Shown: in pieces, positions 1 through 10,317 of the stretch | How the letters are laid out: the number at the start of each line of letters is the position of its first letter | Numbering within the stretch: position 1 is the first letter of the stretch | Assembly: GCA_050013835.1 (NCBI GenBank) | Contig: JBEKEM010000010.1 | Location: 62,001-126,000, forward strand | From: Bog-793 sp050013835 | GTDB taxonomy: Bacteria > Actinomycetota > Acidimicrobiia > Acidimicrobiales > Bog-793 | DNA length: 64,000 nucleotides | Direction: 5' to 3' | The notes under the pieces: generated by a model | What the model saw: only the letters and a program-made list of their open reading frames with translations | Told to the model about the DNA's origin: nothing | The model's database searches: none | Translations under genes and position numbers: made by a program

Positions 1-1622
1 TTCGTGCGCTCGGAGACGATCTTTCCGAGGGCGCGACGTGCGGCACGGCGCAACGCCTCCGTCTCGCGTGAGCCGCTCTCGATGACCTCGCCGACCGCCT
101 TCTCGACGGCGGTCCGGGCGTCGTCGAGGAGCTCCTCGGCCTCGGGCGCGTGCACCCAGCCCCGCGTGATGATCTCGGGGCCGGTGACGATCTCCCCGGA
201 GCGGCTGTCGACGGTGACGACGACGACGATGACGCCCTCCTCGGCGAGCACCCGCCGGTCGCGCAGCACCCCCATGCCGACGTCGCCGACCACCCCGTCG
301 ACGAAGAGGTAGCCCGCCGGCACCTCGCCGTCGAAGTCGATGCGGTCGTCGGTGAGCCGCACCGCGTCCCCGTCCTCGCAGAGCAGCACGGCCTCCTCGG
401 CGACCCCCATCTCGATCGCCAGGCGCGCGTGCCGCAGCAGGTGCCGGTATTCCCCGTGCACGGGGATGAAGCTGCGCGGCTGGGCGACGTTGATGAGCGT
501 CGCCAGCTCGCCCTGCTTGCCGTGCCCGCTCTCGTGGACGTGGGCGATGCCCGAATGGACGATGTTCGCCCCGCGCCGGGCGAGCCCGTCGATCACCTTG
601 GCGACCGCCCATTCGTTGCCGGGGATGGCGTGGCTCGAGAGCACGACGATGTCCCCGTCGACGACCGTCAGCCGGCGGCTCTCGCCGGCGGCGAGTAGTG
701 ACAGCGCCGACAACGGCTCGCCCTGGGAGCCGGTCGAGATGACGCAGACCTCCCCGGGGGAGAGATCGTCGACCTCGTCGACGTCGACGAGCGAGCCCTC
801 CGGGATCGTGAGCAGGCCGAGCTCGCGGGCGAGCGCCACGTTGCGCAGCATCGACCGCCCCAACAGGGCGATCTTGCGCCCGTTGGCGACCGCCCCCTCG
901 GACAGCTGCTGGATCCGGTGGATGTGGCTGGCGAAGCAGGCGACGATCACCCGGTGCTCCGGGTGCTCGGCGAAGATCTGGCGGAGCGTCTCGCCGACGC
1001 TGCGCTCGGATCGCGTGAACCCGGGCTCCTCGGCGTTCGTCGAGTCAGAGAGCAGCAGGCGGATCCCCTCCGAGTCGGCGAGCGCGCCGATCCGGGCGAG
1101 GTCCGTCCGCCGGCCGTCGACGGGCGTGAGATCGAGCTTGAAGTCCCCCGAGTGCAGCACCACGCCCTGGGGCGTGTGGAAGGCGACGGCGAACCCCTGC
1201 GGCACCGAGTGCGTCACGGGGATGAACTCGACGTCGAACGGACCGATCCGGCGCCTCTCCCCGTCGGCGACGCTGATCAGCTCGGAACTCCCGGCCGAAC
1301 CGGAGTCCTCGAGGCGCGACCGGGCGAGGCCGAGGCTGAGGGGGGAGCCGAAGACCTTCGTCTCGATGTCCCGCAGCAGGAACCCGAGCCCGCCGACGTG
1401 GTCCTCGTGGCCGTGGGTAAGCACGATCCCCTCGATGCGCCCGGCGTTCTCTTTCAGGTAGGAGAAGTCGGGCAGCACGAGGTCGACGCCGGGCATCTCG
1501 GGGTCGGGGAACATGATGCCGCAGTCGAGGACGATGACCCGGCCATCGTGCTCGATGGCCGCGCAGTTCCGCCCGATCTCCCCGAGACCACCGAGGAAGA
1601 CGAGTCGGACGTCCTCAGCCAC
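1..1622 (-). CDS. rnj: Ribonuclease J (3' end outside window)
   Basis: Metallo-beta-lactamase/beta-CASP ribonuclease that degrades and processes mRNA and rRNA in the cytoplasm. The 540 visible codons translate as an uninterrupted RNase J. The GTG start gives an N-terminus MAEDVRLVFLGGLGEIGRN. The metal-binding motif THGHEDHVGG lies near residue 65, and LHSGDFKLD lies about 90 residues later. The beta-CASP part follows (DSTNAE, ISTGSQGEP, SGHGKQGEL, HGEYRHL), and the last visible part is the start of the C-terminal domain. The gene reads off the left edge, so its end is not seen. The start codon overlaps the dapA stop by 8 nt, so translation is probably coupled in a dapB-dapA-rnj unit, an order common in Actinobacteria. 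Confidence 0.95.
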   Translation of the reverse strand, partial: MAEDVRLVFLGGLGEIGRNCAAIEHDGRVIVLDCGIMFPDPEMPGVDLVLPDFSYLKENAGRIEGIVLTHGHEDHVGGLGFLLRDIETKVFGSPLSLGLARSRLEDSGSAGSSELISVADGERRRIGPFDVEFIPVTHSVPQGFAVAFHTPQGVVLHSGDFKLDLTPVDGRRTDLARIGALADSEGIRLLLSDSTNAEEPGFTRSERSVGETLRQIFAEHPEHRVIVACFASHIHRIQQLSEGAVANGRKIALLGRSMLRNVALARELGLLTIPEGSLVDVDEVDDLSPGEVCVISTGSQGEPLSALSLLAAGESRRLTVVDGDIVVLSSHAIPGNEWAVAKVIDGLARRGANIVHSGIAHVHESGHGKQGELATLINVAQPRSFIPVHGEYRHLLRHARLAIEMGVAEEAVLLCEDGDAVRLTDDRIDFDGEVPAGYLFVDGVVGDVGMGVLRDRRVLAEEGVIVVVVTVDSRSGEIVTGPEIITRGWVHAPEAEELLDDARTAVEKAVGEVIESGSRETEALRRAARRALGKIVSERT

Positions 1623-2538
1623 CGGCGTCCCGGGCGCGGCGCCAGTCGTCGAGCTCGGCGAGCACCGCCCTCGCGCGGTCCTCGAGGCCGGCGGGCGCCG
1701 GCCCCATCGGCAGGCGGCACTCGCCCCCGGGGAGCCCGAGGACGCGCAGCACCGCCTTCAGGGGGACCGGGTTGGGGGCGTCGTCACCCGACTCGTAGAC
1801 GAAGCTCGGGATGAGCGCCCGGGCGATCCCGAGCGCGCCCGCGGCGTCGCCGGCGCGAAAGCGGGCGATCATCTCGCCGCACTCGATGCCGCACCAGTGG
1901 GTCGCGACCCCGATCAGCCCGACGGCCCCGACGGCGAGCAGCGGCAGCGTCATCAGGTCGTCGCCCGAGTAGCACTCGAAATCCTTGGGCGCCCGGGCCA
2001 GCAGCCGCTCCGTCGCCGGGGCGTCGCCGGCCGCGTCCTTCAGCCCGACGATGTTCTCGACCTCGCCGGCGAGCTCCAGGATCGTCTCGGTGGCGATCTT
2101 GCGCCCCGTGCGGACGGGGATGTCGTAGAGGATGAGCGGCAACGGCGTGGCGGCGGCGACGGCGCGGAAATGCGCCGCGATCCCCGCCTGGGACGGGCGG
2201 TTGTAGTAGGGGGCGACCGCGAGGATGCCGTCCACCCCGGCGACGGTCGCCAGCTTCGTCAGCTCGACCGAGTGCCGCGTGTCGTTCGACGTCGCCCCGG
2301 CGAGGACCGGGACGTCGACCGCCGAGGCGACGGCCCGCCACAGGGCCACGCGCTCGTCGTCGGACAACGTCGCCGCCTCGCCGGTCGAGCCGGAGACGAC
2401 GAGGCTGTCGCTGCCGTGCGCGACGAGGTACTTCGCCAGCGTCACGGCCCCGGTGAGGTCGAGGCCGCCGGACTCGTCAAACGGCGTCGCCATCGCCGTG
2501 ACGACGGTGCCGAACCGGGGAGGGCGCGGAGCGGTCAC
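1615..2538 (-). CDS. dapA: 4-hydroxy-tetrahydrodipicolinate synthase
   Basis: Condenses pyruvate with aspartate semialdehyde in the first committed step of lysine and diaminopimelate synthesis. The 307-residue protein is a full-length TIM-barrel aldolase. The Schiff-base lysine is K167 in GLKDAAGD. The family tyrosines lie in YYNRP (111-112) and LYDIPVRTG (138), and GSTGEAATL near 50-58 binds pyruvate. The start is GTG. A TAGCGT hexamer ends 6 nt upstream of it and there is no ribosome binding site, so a leaderless transcript of its own is likely even though dapB precedes it. The 3' end overlaps rnj. Confidence 0.96.
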   Translation of the reverse strand: MTAPRPPRFGTVVTAMATPFDESGGLDLTGAVTLAKYLVAHGSDSLVVSGSTGEAATLSDDERVALWRAVASAVDVPVLAGATSNDTRHSVELTKLATVAGVDGILAVAPYYNRPSQAGIAAHFRAVAAATPLPLILYDIPVRTGRKIATETILELAGEVENIVGLKDAAGDAPATERLLARAPKDFECYSGDDLMTLPLLAVGAVGLIGVATHWCGIECGEMIARFRAGDAAGALGIARALIPSFVYESGDDAPNPVPLKAVLRVLGLPGGECRLPMGPAPAGLEDRARAVLAELDDWRRARDAGG

Positions 2539-2544
2539 ACTCCG

Positions 2545-2550
2545 ACGCTA
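2545..2550 (-). promoter_or_regulatory. -10 element for leaderless dapA mRNA
   Basis: TAGCGT read on the minus strand, 6 nt before the GTG of dapA. This is the TANNNT-N6-start arrangement seen at several other genes in the window. No Shine-Dalgarno sequence is present. Confidence 0.6.
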
Positions 2551-2582
2551 CCGCACCCGCCCAGCGGCAGAGGCGCCGCCGC

Positions 2583-3368
2583 TCAGAGGGGGAGCAGCGC
2601 CTCGAGCCCGACGGTGAGCCCCGGCGTCGACGCGACGCGTCGGCAGGCGAGCAACACGCCGGGCATGAACGAGGTCCGGTCGTAGGAGTCCTGCCGGATG
2701 AGCAGCGACTGGCCGGGCCCGCCGAAGAGCACCTCCTGGTGCGCGACGAGGCCGGCGAGGCGAACCGAGTGGACGTGGATCCCGTCGACCACACCGCCGC
2801 GCGCCCCCTCGCACGACACCGTCGTCGTCGGGTCCGCACCGAACGGGCCGGCCCCCGAGGCGGCGCGGGCGGCGGCCAGCCGGCGGGCCGTCGCGAGGGA
2901 CGTGCCCGACGGGGCGTCCTTCTTGCGGTCGTGGTGGAGCTCGACCACCTCGACGCCGTCGAAGTAGGGCGCCGCCAGCTCGGCGAGGCGCATCATCACG
3001 ACGGCCGAGATCGAGAAGTTCGCCGCCACGATCGCGTTCGGCCGGTCCGGTGGCCCGAAGGCGGCCCGCAGGCGGTCGAGGCCGGCTTCGTCGATCCCCG
3101 TCGTCCCGCAGACGGCGTGGATTCCCTGCGCGGCGCACCACTCGAGGTTCCCGACTGCGGCGTCAGGTTCGGTGAAATCAACGGCGACCTCGGCACCGGC
3201 GTTCCCCAGCGCCTCGATCGAGACCGAGGTCGCGATCCCCGCCACCGATCCGGTCGAGGCGCGCGGATCGACGGCGGCGACAAGCTCGAGGTCCTCGCAC
3301 CCCGCGAGTGCGGCGCAGACCGTCGACCCCAGCCTGCCGCACGCGCCCAGCACCCCGACCCGGATCAT
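2583..3368 (-). CDS. dapB: 4-hydroxy-tetrahydrodipicolinate reductase
   Basis: NAD(P)H-dependent reductase that follows DapA in the lysine/DAP pathway. The 261-residue protein starts MIRVGVLGACGRLGS, the dinucleotide-binding glycine motif. The family signature with the catalytic histidine and lysine is HHDRKKDAPSGTS near residues 141-153, followed by FMPGVLLACR and the C-terminal strand. Length is normal for the family (about 245-270). The gene lies 44 bp upstream of dapA. A TAGGTT hexamer 9 nt before the ATG suggests an mRNA with almost no leader. Confidence 0.95.
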   Translation of the reverse strand: MIRVGVLGACGRLGSTVCAALAGCEDLELVAAVDPRASTGSVAGIATSVSIEALGNAGAEVAVDFTEPDAAVGNLEWCAAQGIHAVCGTTGIDEAGLDRLRAAFGPPDRPNAIVAANFSISAVVMMRLAELAAPYFDGVEVVELHHDRKKDAPSGTSLATARRLAAARAASGAGPFGADPTTTVSCEGARGGVVDGIHVHSVRLAGLVAHQEVLFGGPGQSLLIRQDSYDRTSFMPGVLLACRRVASTPGLTVGLEALLPL

Positions 3369-3610
3369 CTCGGCGCCAACCTACCCTCCCGCCGGGCGGG
3401 ACGATCGCAGCCCGGCCGTCACCGCCGGCCGGCGCCCAGCTGTGCCGGGGCCATCCGAACCGATACGATAGTTCGACCGTCCCGCGGGGCTCAACGCTCG
3501 TGGAACGGACTCTCTGCAGGTCGTGATCGCCCCCGGTCCCGAACCGTCCGCGGCATTCCGTGCCGGGGTCACGGGCACCCGGAGTGATCGAATGAGGAGG
3601 TCATTCGTCG

Positions 3611-5791
3611 ATGTCTGCGTTGGCAGCGGACGCGGCGTCGAGCGCGCCGGTACTCGAGGTAGAGGACCTCCACACCGAGTTTCACCTTCGCACCGCCAAC
3701 GTGAAGGCCGTCGACGGCGTCTCGTTCCACGTCAACCCCGGCGAGTGCGTCGGGCTGGTCGGCGAGTCGGCGTGCGGCAAGACGACGGTCGGGCTGTCGA
3801 TCATGAAGCTGCTGCCCAACGTCGGCCACATCGCCGGGGGCTCGATCCGGCTGTTCGGGCGCGACCTCGCCCCGTACGACGAGCGCCAGATGCGCACCGT
3901 TCGCGGCAACGAGATCGGGATGATCTTCCAGGACCCGATGACCTCGCTGAACCCGACCTGGAAGATCGGCCGCCAGATCGCCGAGGTCGTGATGCTCCAC
4001 CGCGAGGTCTCCAAGGCCGAGGCCTACCAGCGGGCACTCGAGGTCCTCACCCTCGTCGGCATGCCACGCCCCGCCGAGCGCCTCAACACCTACCCGCACC
4101 AGCTCTCCGGGGGGCTGCGCCAGCGCGTGATGATCGCCATCGCGCTCGCCTGCGAGCCGAAGCTGCTCATCGCCGACGAGCCGACGACGGCCCTCGACGT
4201 CACGATCCAGGCGCAGATCCTCAACCTCATCGACGAGCTGCGCGATCGGCTAAAGATGGCCGTGATCATGATCACCCACGACCTCGGCGTGATCGCCGCC
4301 CGCAGCGACCGGGTGATGGTGATGTACGCCGGCAAGATCGTCGAGGCGGCCACGACCGAGGAGCTGTTCGGCTCGATGCGCCACCCGTACTCCGAGGCGC
4401 TGCTCGAGTCGATCCCCCGCCTCGACCAGGACCGCACCCGCCGGCTCTTCTCGATCTCCGGCCTGCCGCCGGACCTCTCGGGGACGCTCGTCGGTTGCCG
4501 GTTCGCCCCTCGCTGCCGCTACGCGACCGACGTCTGCCGCGGCGAGGAACCGTCGCTCGCGACCCGGGAGGCCGGCTCGGCGGCGCCCGCCGAGACGTCC
4601 ACAGCCGCCGTCGCCGGCACCGAGGCCCACCTCTTCGCCTGCTACCACCCGGTGCGCGTCTCGCGGGAGGAGCGGCTCGCCCGGCGTGGGATCGCCCTGT
4701 CCCACGCCGAGGCGGCGAGGGTGCCCGCCGGGGCGGGGGGCGCCGAGGCGGCGTCCGCCTTCCGAGGCGAGGTCGCCCTCGAGGTCCACAACCTCGTGAA
4801 GAACTACCCCGTCGTCTCCGGGGCGATCGTCCAGCGGAAGCTGGGCACCGTCCAGGCGGTCTCGGACGTCTCGTTCTCGGTGCGACGGGGCGAGACCTTC
4901 GGACTCGTCGGCGAGTCCGGTTGCGGCAAGACGACGATCGGCCGTCTCGTCGTCGCACTCGAGCGCCCGACCTCGGGCACCGTGCACTACGAGTCGACCG
5001 AGGTCACCGGGCTCCGGGGACGGGCGCTGCGGCACGGGCGGCGCGACCTGCAGATGATCTTCCAGGACCCGTACTCCTCGCTCGACCCGAGGATGCGGGT
5101 GAAGACCATCGTGCGCGAGCCCCTCGTCGTCCAGGGGATCGGCAACCGCCGGGAACAGGACCAGCGCGTCGTCCAGCTCCTCGGCGAGGTGGGGCTTTCC
5201 GCCGGAGCCGCCGAACTGTACCCGCACGAGTTCTCGGGCGGTCAGCGGCAACGCATCGGCCTCGCCCGGGCGCTCGCCCTCAACCCGAAGCTGATCGTCG
5301 CGGACGAGCCCGTCTCGGCGCTCGACGTCTCGATCCAGGCGCAGATCCTCAACCTCATGCGCGACCTGCAGCAGCGCCACGATCTCACCTACATCGTGAT
5401 CAGCCACGACCTCGCCGTCGTGAAGTACCTCGCCGACCGGATCGGTGTCATGTACCTCGGCAAGCTCGTAGAGACCGGGCCCGCCATCGAGGTCTACACG
5501 CGCACGGCCCACCCGTACACGCAGGCGCTGATCGACGCGATCCCCGTCCCCGACCCGGTCGTGGCCCGGGCGGGCCGCCACGTCATCGTCGGCGGCGAGC
5601 TGCCCTCGGCGATGGCGCCGCCGAGCGGCTGCCGGTTCAGGACGCGCTGTCCGTTCGCGCAGGAGGTCTGCGCCACAGAGGAGCCCCCGCTCCGGCTCGT
5701 CGGCTCTGACCACCTGACGGCGTGCCACTTCCCGCTGCAGACGCCGCTCGGCGACGCAACGGTGACGGCCGAGGCCGCGGTCGCCGACTGA
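3611..5791 (+). CDS. Fused peptide/nickel ABC transporter ATPases (DppD-DppF type)
   Basis: A single 726-residue protein carries both ATPase subunits of an oligopeptide-type importer. Half 1 has Walker [10 protein letters not shown] (about 51-59), signature LSGGLRQR and Walker [13 protein letters not shown], and ends with the oligopeptide C-terminal motif [11 protein letters not shown]. Half 2 has Walker [10 protein letters not shown] (about 434), signature FSGGQRQR, Walker [13 protein letters not shown] and the second motif [11 protein letters not shown]. In most importers these are two genes. ATG is preceded by GAGGAGG about 11 nt upstream. The gene converges with the permease genes, which lie on the other strand with 48 bp between. 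Substrate is unknown; peptides are the default guess. Confidence 0.93.
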   Translation: MSALAADAASSAPVLEVEDLHTEFHLRTANVKAVDGVSFHVNPGECVGLVGESACGKTTVGLSIMKLLPNVGHIAGGSIRLFGRDLAPYDERQMRTVRGNEIGMIFQDPMTSLNPTWKIGRQIAEVVMLHREVSKAEAYQRALEVLTLVGMPRPAERLNTYPHQLSGGLRQRVMIAIALACEPKLLIADEPTTALDVTIQAQILNLIDELRDRLKMAVIMITHDLGVIAARSDRVMVMYAGKIVEAATTEELFGSMRHPYSEALLESIPRLDQDRTRRLFSISGLPPDLSGTLVGCRFAPRCRYATDVCRGEEPSLATREAGSAAPAETSTAAVAGTEAHLFACYHPVRVSREERLARRGIALSHAEAARVPAGAGGAEAASAFRGEVALEVHNLVKNYPVVSGAIVQRKLGTVQAVSDVSFSVRRGETFGLVGESGCGKTTIGRLVVALERPTSGTVHYESTEVTGLRGRALRHGRRDLQMIFQDPYSSLDPRMRVKTIVREPLVVQGIGNRREQDQRVVQLLGEVGLSAGAAELYPHEFSGGQRQRIGLARALALNPKLIVADEPVSALDVSIQAQILNLMRDLQQRHDLTYIVISHDLAVVKYLADRIGVMYLGKLVETGPAIEVYTRTAHPYTQALIDAIPVPDPVVARAGRHVIVGGELPSAMAPPSGCRFRTRCPFAQEVCATEEPPLRLVGSDHLTACHFPLQTPLGDATVTAEAAVAD

Positions 5792-5805
5792 CCAGATCGC
5801 GTTCG

Positions 5806-5832
5806 GTCCCCGGTCGGGCTGCGGACGGGGAC
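5806..5832. terminator. Hairpin between convergent ABC genes
   Basis: GTCCCCG (5806-5812) pairs with CGGGGAC (5826-5832) in the 48-bp gap between two genes that meet tail to tail. There is no T-run. It could end transcription from either side. Confidence 0.4.
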
Positions 5833-5839
5833 GGTTCGC

Positions 5840-6808
5840 TCAGCGACGCTGGAGCCGGACCTCGAAGGCGTCCCGCAGCGCGTCGCCGACGAAGTTGAAC
5901 GCCACGACGACAGCCACGATCGCCACCCCGGTCGGGTAGATCTCCCACCAGTAACCCGCCAGGGCGTAGTTCACGGCGTTGGCGAGCATCGAGCCCCAGT
6001 CCGTGAGCGGCATGGGAACGCCCAACCCGACGAACCCGAGCGCCGCCAGGAGAAGAATCGCGTCGGCGACCTGGAAGGTGGCGTTGACGACGATGGTGCC
6101 GATCGTGTTCGGGATGATGTGGCGCAGGACGATCCGTCGGCCCGTCCCGCCCATGACCCGCACGGCCTGGACGTACTCGCGCACACGTAGCGACAGAGCC
6201 TCCCCACGCACGAGCCGCGCCGGACCGAGCCACGCCGTGAACCCGATCACCAAGATGATGAGCGACAACGACGGTCTGAAGATCACCGCCAGGGTGACGA
6301 GGAGGAACAGCAACGGGACCGACAGCAACACGTCGACGATGCGCATCATCAGCGCGTCGACCCAACCGCCGAAGAATCCCGACACGGCCCCCCAGATGAC
6401 CCCGATCGCGGTGGCGATACCCGCCGCGGCGAAGCCGACCTCGAGCGAGACCTGCCCGCCGTACATGATGCGGCCGAGCATGTCGAAGCCCGTCGCGTCG
6501 GTGCCGAGCGGGTGCGCCCACGACGGCGCGGCGTTCTGCATCGAGTACAGCAGGGCGTTGTTGGCGTTCGTCTGGTTCGTCGAGTAGAAGACCGGGCCGA
6601 GGTAGCAGAACAGCACCATCAGCACGATGACCGCCGCGCCCGCGATGGCGAGCTTGTTCTCGAGGAAGACGCGCAGGATCTGGACGCCCATCCCGCCGGA
6701 CGAGACCCCTTCGCCGCCCGTCGGCCCGCCGACTTCACGACCCTCGGCGAGAGCGGCCTCCTCGAGCGGGAGACCGCCCAGTCCCAATCCGAGCTGGGAC
6801 GCCATCAC
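5840..6808 (-). CDS. Peptide ABC transporter permease (DppC/OppC type)
   Basis: Second membrane subunit of the importer, 322 residues. It has a cytoplasmic N-terminal tail of about 35 residues, a first membrane helix (KLAIAGAAVIVLMVLFCYLG), an extracytoplasmic loop with HPLGTDATGFDMLGRIMYG, and the permease core. The EAA-type cytoplasmic loop that contacts the ATPase appears as EYVQAVRVMGGTGRRI and DAILLLAALGFVGLG. GTG (6808) and ATG (6805) are adjacent possible starts after a GAGGTG sequence. The gene is 21 bp downstream of the DppB-type permease and surely co-transcribed with it. Confidence 0.93.
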   Translation of the reverse strand: MMASQLGLGLGGLPLEEAALAEGREVGGPTGGEGVSSGGMGVQILRVFLENKLAIAGAAVIVLMVLFCYLGPVFYSTNQTNANNALLYSMQNAAPSWAHPLGTDATGFDMLGRIMYGGQVSLEVGFAAAGIATAIGVIWGAVSGFFGGWVDALMMRIVDVLLSVPLLFLLVTLAVIFRPSLSLIILVIGFTAWLGPARLVRGEALSLRVREYVQAVRVMGGTGRRIVLRHIIPNTIGTIVVNATFQVADAILLLAALGFVGLGVPMPLTDWGSMLANAVNYALAGYWWEIYPTGVAIVAVVVAFNFVGDALRDAFEVRLQRR

Positions 6809-6829
6809 GCACCTCGACGGGCGCGGGGA

Positions 6830-7780
<951 letters not shown>

Positions 7781-7920
7781 CTGCGATCACTCCCCGTCAT
7801 GTTCGTCATCTCGTCGCGCGCCAGCACTTGCGGTTGCGTATCGGCCAATTCTTGCAGGTCGCCGGGGGTACCTCATTACGCCCACCGACGGACGTTCGGG
7901 CGTGTCGTAGAACGGCGGCC

Positions 7921-7951
7921 GGGCCGGTCCCGGGTGACCCGGGACCGGCCC
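7921..7951 (-). terminator. Perfect 14-bp hairpin after the binding-protein gene
   Basis: Arms 7921-7934 and 7938-7951 are perfect complements with a 3-nt loop (GGGCCGGTCCCGGG and its complement). It lies 34 bp past the stop of the substrate-binding protein gene and before the permease genes. No T-run follows. In importer operons such a structure often lowers permease expression or stabilises the binding-protein mRNA; that role here is inferred. Confidence 0.65.
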
Positions 7952-7984
7952 AACCGCCCGATGTTGCTTTACCGCGTTACCCGC

Positions 7985-9934
7985 TTACTTCGTGAAGTAC
8001 CAGTTCTCCGGGGTGAGCATGAGCAACGGGTCCTGCGGCGTCACGCCCTGGAGGTTCTTGGCGATCTCGGTGACCTGGTAGGCCCCGCTCGGCTCCCAGA
8101 TCACGGGGAGCACCGTCGCGGTGTAGTTCTCCCAGTGGGCGAGGGTCGAGTTGCCGAAGTTCGTCGCCTTGATCAACTTGTCCATGTAGGCGTTCGAGTA
8201 CGACCCGGCGTTCGACGCCGCGCCGGTCTCGAAGAGGTCCTCGCCGCTCGGCCAGTAGTCCGGCGCGTAGCTCCAGCCGCCCCACCAGCTCATGCTCCAC
8301 GTGCACGACGAGCCCGAACACGGCAACGAGGTGCCGTAGACCGTGTCGAACGTCGCGGAGGTGGCCGTGACGTGGATCCCGACAGCACCCCACGAGGACA
8401 CCTCGTCGTCCACCATCACGGTGGTCGTCGGGTTACCGCTCGAGTACAGGAAGTTGAAGTTGAGCGGTGTCCCCTTCGGCACGCCGCACTCCGACGCGTC
8501 GGCACAGACGTCCGTCCCGCCCTTGTTGATCGTCCAGCCGTGAGCCGCAAGCAACGCCGCGGCCTTGGTCGGGCTGTACGGGTACGGGTTCGTCTCTTCG
8601 AACTTCGTCACGAACGAGTTCACCGGGAGGACCGGCACCGGCCCGTAACCGGGCACGCCGTAGCCCTTGATGAGCTTCTTGATCAGCAGGGGCTGGTTGA
8701 TCAGCATCTGCAACGCCTGCCGGAAGTAGAGCTGGCGGTAGATCGTGCCGGCGTAGCCGCCGTCGTCTGCGGAGTTGAAGTTCAGCGGGAAGTACGTGAT
8801 CCCCCACGTGTACCAGGGCACCAGGTTGTACTTACCGGAGATGCGCGGGTTGTTCGGCCCGGCCACTGTCGGGCTCTTGGCGGGAACGAGGATGTCCTCG
8901 GCCGGGATGTAGCCGACCGAGATCGTCGTCCCGCTTGACAGCTCGTTGAACTCCGTCGTCGTCGAGGTGAAGGGCAGCTCGACGAAGGCCGACAGCGTCG
9001 GCTTCACCGGGCCCGAGTACTTCGGGTTCGGCTTCATCGTCACGTCGCCCGCGGCGTTGAACGAAGTCAGGTGCCACGGTCCGTCGACGACCTGCCAGAG
9101 CTTGCTCGTCGCATAGGTGGCGAAGGCGTTGTTCGAGCCCTTCGGGTTGGCCGGGTCGTAGCCGGCCTCCTTGGACAGGAAGTTGAAGACGTCGACGCAG
9201 CTCTTGGCGGCGGCGTTGCCGGGTAGGATCCCGTTCTTCGTCTGCTTGGCCACGACCGAGCCGAACGACGACGTTCCGCACAGCGCCGCGCCGGCTTTCT
9301 GGGAAAGCGACGTCACGTCCCAGGCCATCGGCAGCGGCGTGATCTGGCTGAGCTCGTTGTACACCCACCAGTACTGGTTCACCGAACCGGTGAGGTTGAA
9401 CACGACGGTCGAGGCGTTCGGCGTGGTGATCGAGGCGACGTCGTCAGGGATGGTCCCGGGGACGTAGCCGGCCCACGTGTCCTTCTCGAGCTTCATGAAG
9501 TTCATCCAGAAGACGACGTCCTGGGACGTCACCTTCTCACCGTCGGACCACACGTACGGCTTCAGTGTGACGGTGACCGTCTTTCCGCCGTTGGAGAACA
9601 CCGGGTAGTTGGCGAGCGAGAGGGAGAGGTTGATCGTCGGGTTCGCACCGTTGCCGAACCAGAACAGCGGGCGGTACATCAACTCCTGGAACTGCGAGAG
9701 GTTGTTGACGCTGAAGTAGCGGAACGGCGCGAACGGGAAGATGTAGTTCGGTTGCGCGCCGGGCGGCTCGGCGAAGTAGGCGGTCCCGCCCTTCACCTTG
9801 GTCACGTGCGGCTTGCTGGCGGCGCCGGTCGCCGTGCTCACGGAGCCAGCCGCGAGGGTGAGGATCATCGATCCCGCAACGGCGATGGTCAGCACGCCCC
9901 CGAGCAGGCCACGCCGGCCGTGGAAGCTTCTCAT
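7985..9934 (-). CDS. Extracytoplasmic solute-binding protein, family 5 (peptide type)
   Basis: Captures the substrate of the neighbouring importer outside the membrane. The 649-residue protein starts MRSFHGRRGLLGGVLTIAVA, a signal peptide with a basic start and hydrophobic core ending near ATGAASKPH. No lipobox cysteine is seen, so it may be secreted or anchored by its signal. The mature part has SBP_bac_5 features (WSDGEKVTSQDVVFWMNF, AFATYATSKLW, YRQLYFRQALQMLINQPLLI). ATG at 9934 is chosen over an upstream GTG at 9988 because AGGAGGG lies 5 nt before it. It is the first gene of the operon. Confidence 0.92.
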   Translation of the reverse strand: MRSFHGRRGLLGGVLTIAVAGSMILTLAAGSVSTATGAASKPHVTKVKGGTAYFAEPPGAQPNYIFPFAPFRYFSVNNLSQFQELMYRPLFWFGNGANPTINLSLSLANYPVFSNGGKTVTVTLKPYVWSDGEKVTSQDVVFWMNFMKLEKDTWAGYVPGTIPDDVASITTPNASTVVFNLTGSVNQYWWVYNELSQITPLPMAWDVTSLSQKAGAALCGTSSFGSVVAKQTKNGILPGNAAAKSCVDVFNFLSKEAGYDPANPKGSNNAFATYATSKLWQVVDGPWHLTSFNAAGDVTMKPNPKYSGPVKPTLSAFVELPFTSTTTEFNELSSGTTISVGYIPAEDILVPAKSPTVAGPNNPRISGKYNLVPWYTWGITYFPLNFNSADDGGYAGTIYRQLYFRQALQMLINQPLLIKKLIKGYGVPGYGPVPVLPVNSFVTKFEETNPYPYSPTKAAALLAAHGWTINKGGTDVCADASECGVPKGTPLNFNFLYSSGNPTTTVMVDDEVSSWGAVGIHVTATSATFDTVYGTSLPCSGSSCTWSMSWWGGWSYAPDYWPSGEDLFETGAASNAGSYSNAYMDKLIKATNFGNSTLAHWENYTATVLPVIWEPSGAYQVTEIAKNLQGVTPQDPLLMLTPENWYFTK

Positions 9935-10317
9935 TTGCCCTCCTGACGAAACATCCCGAAAGGACCGCCCCTCCGGGCCCCGCCCCACGACGTGTGGAGA
10001 TCTTCTGGAGTGGCCCTAACGTAGCGCGTTCGTAACGTGAGTGGCACGTGCAACTTGTCACGTCACCTGCAGTGATCCGGGCGACGCGCCCCAGCCGACG
10101 AGCGCCCGCCCGCCGCACCGCGGACCGGGCCCGTGATCCCCGGCGATCCGCCAGGGCCCAGGCTTCTCCCAGCTCACGTCGGGTCTGCCTCAGGTCCCCG
10201 CTCGAACCGGTTCGGTCGCCGCCGCACCGGGCGCGGCGTGGCGCCGCGTCGGTGCCCACACTGCGAGCTCGGGCCACGCGCGCCCGCGCGCCATCGGCCG
10301 CCGTCGGCGGGCCGGGC
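9935..10317. other. Intergenic region upstream of the importer operon
   Basis: No gene is supported in these 383 bp. The part next to the binding-protein gene must hold its promoter. An imperfect dyad CGTGAGTGG...CTTGTCACG around 10036-10062 is a weak operator candidate. The rest is GC-rich without recognisable features. Confidence 0.4.
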
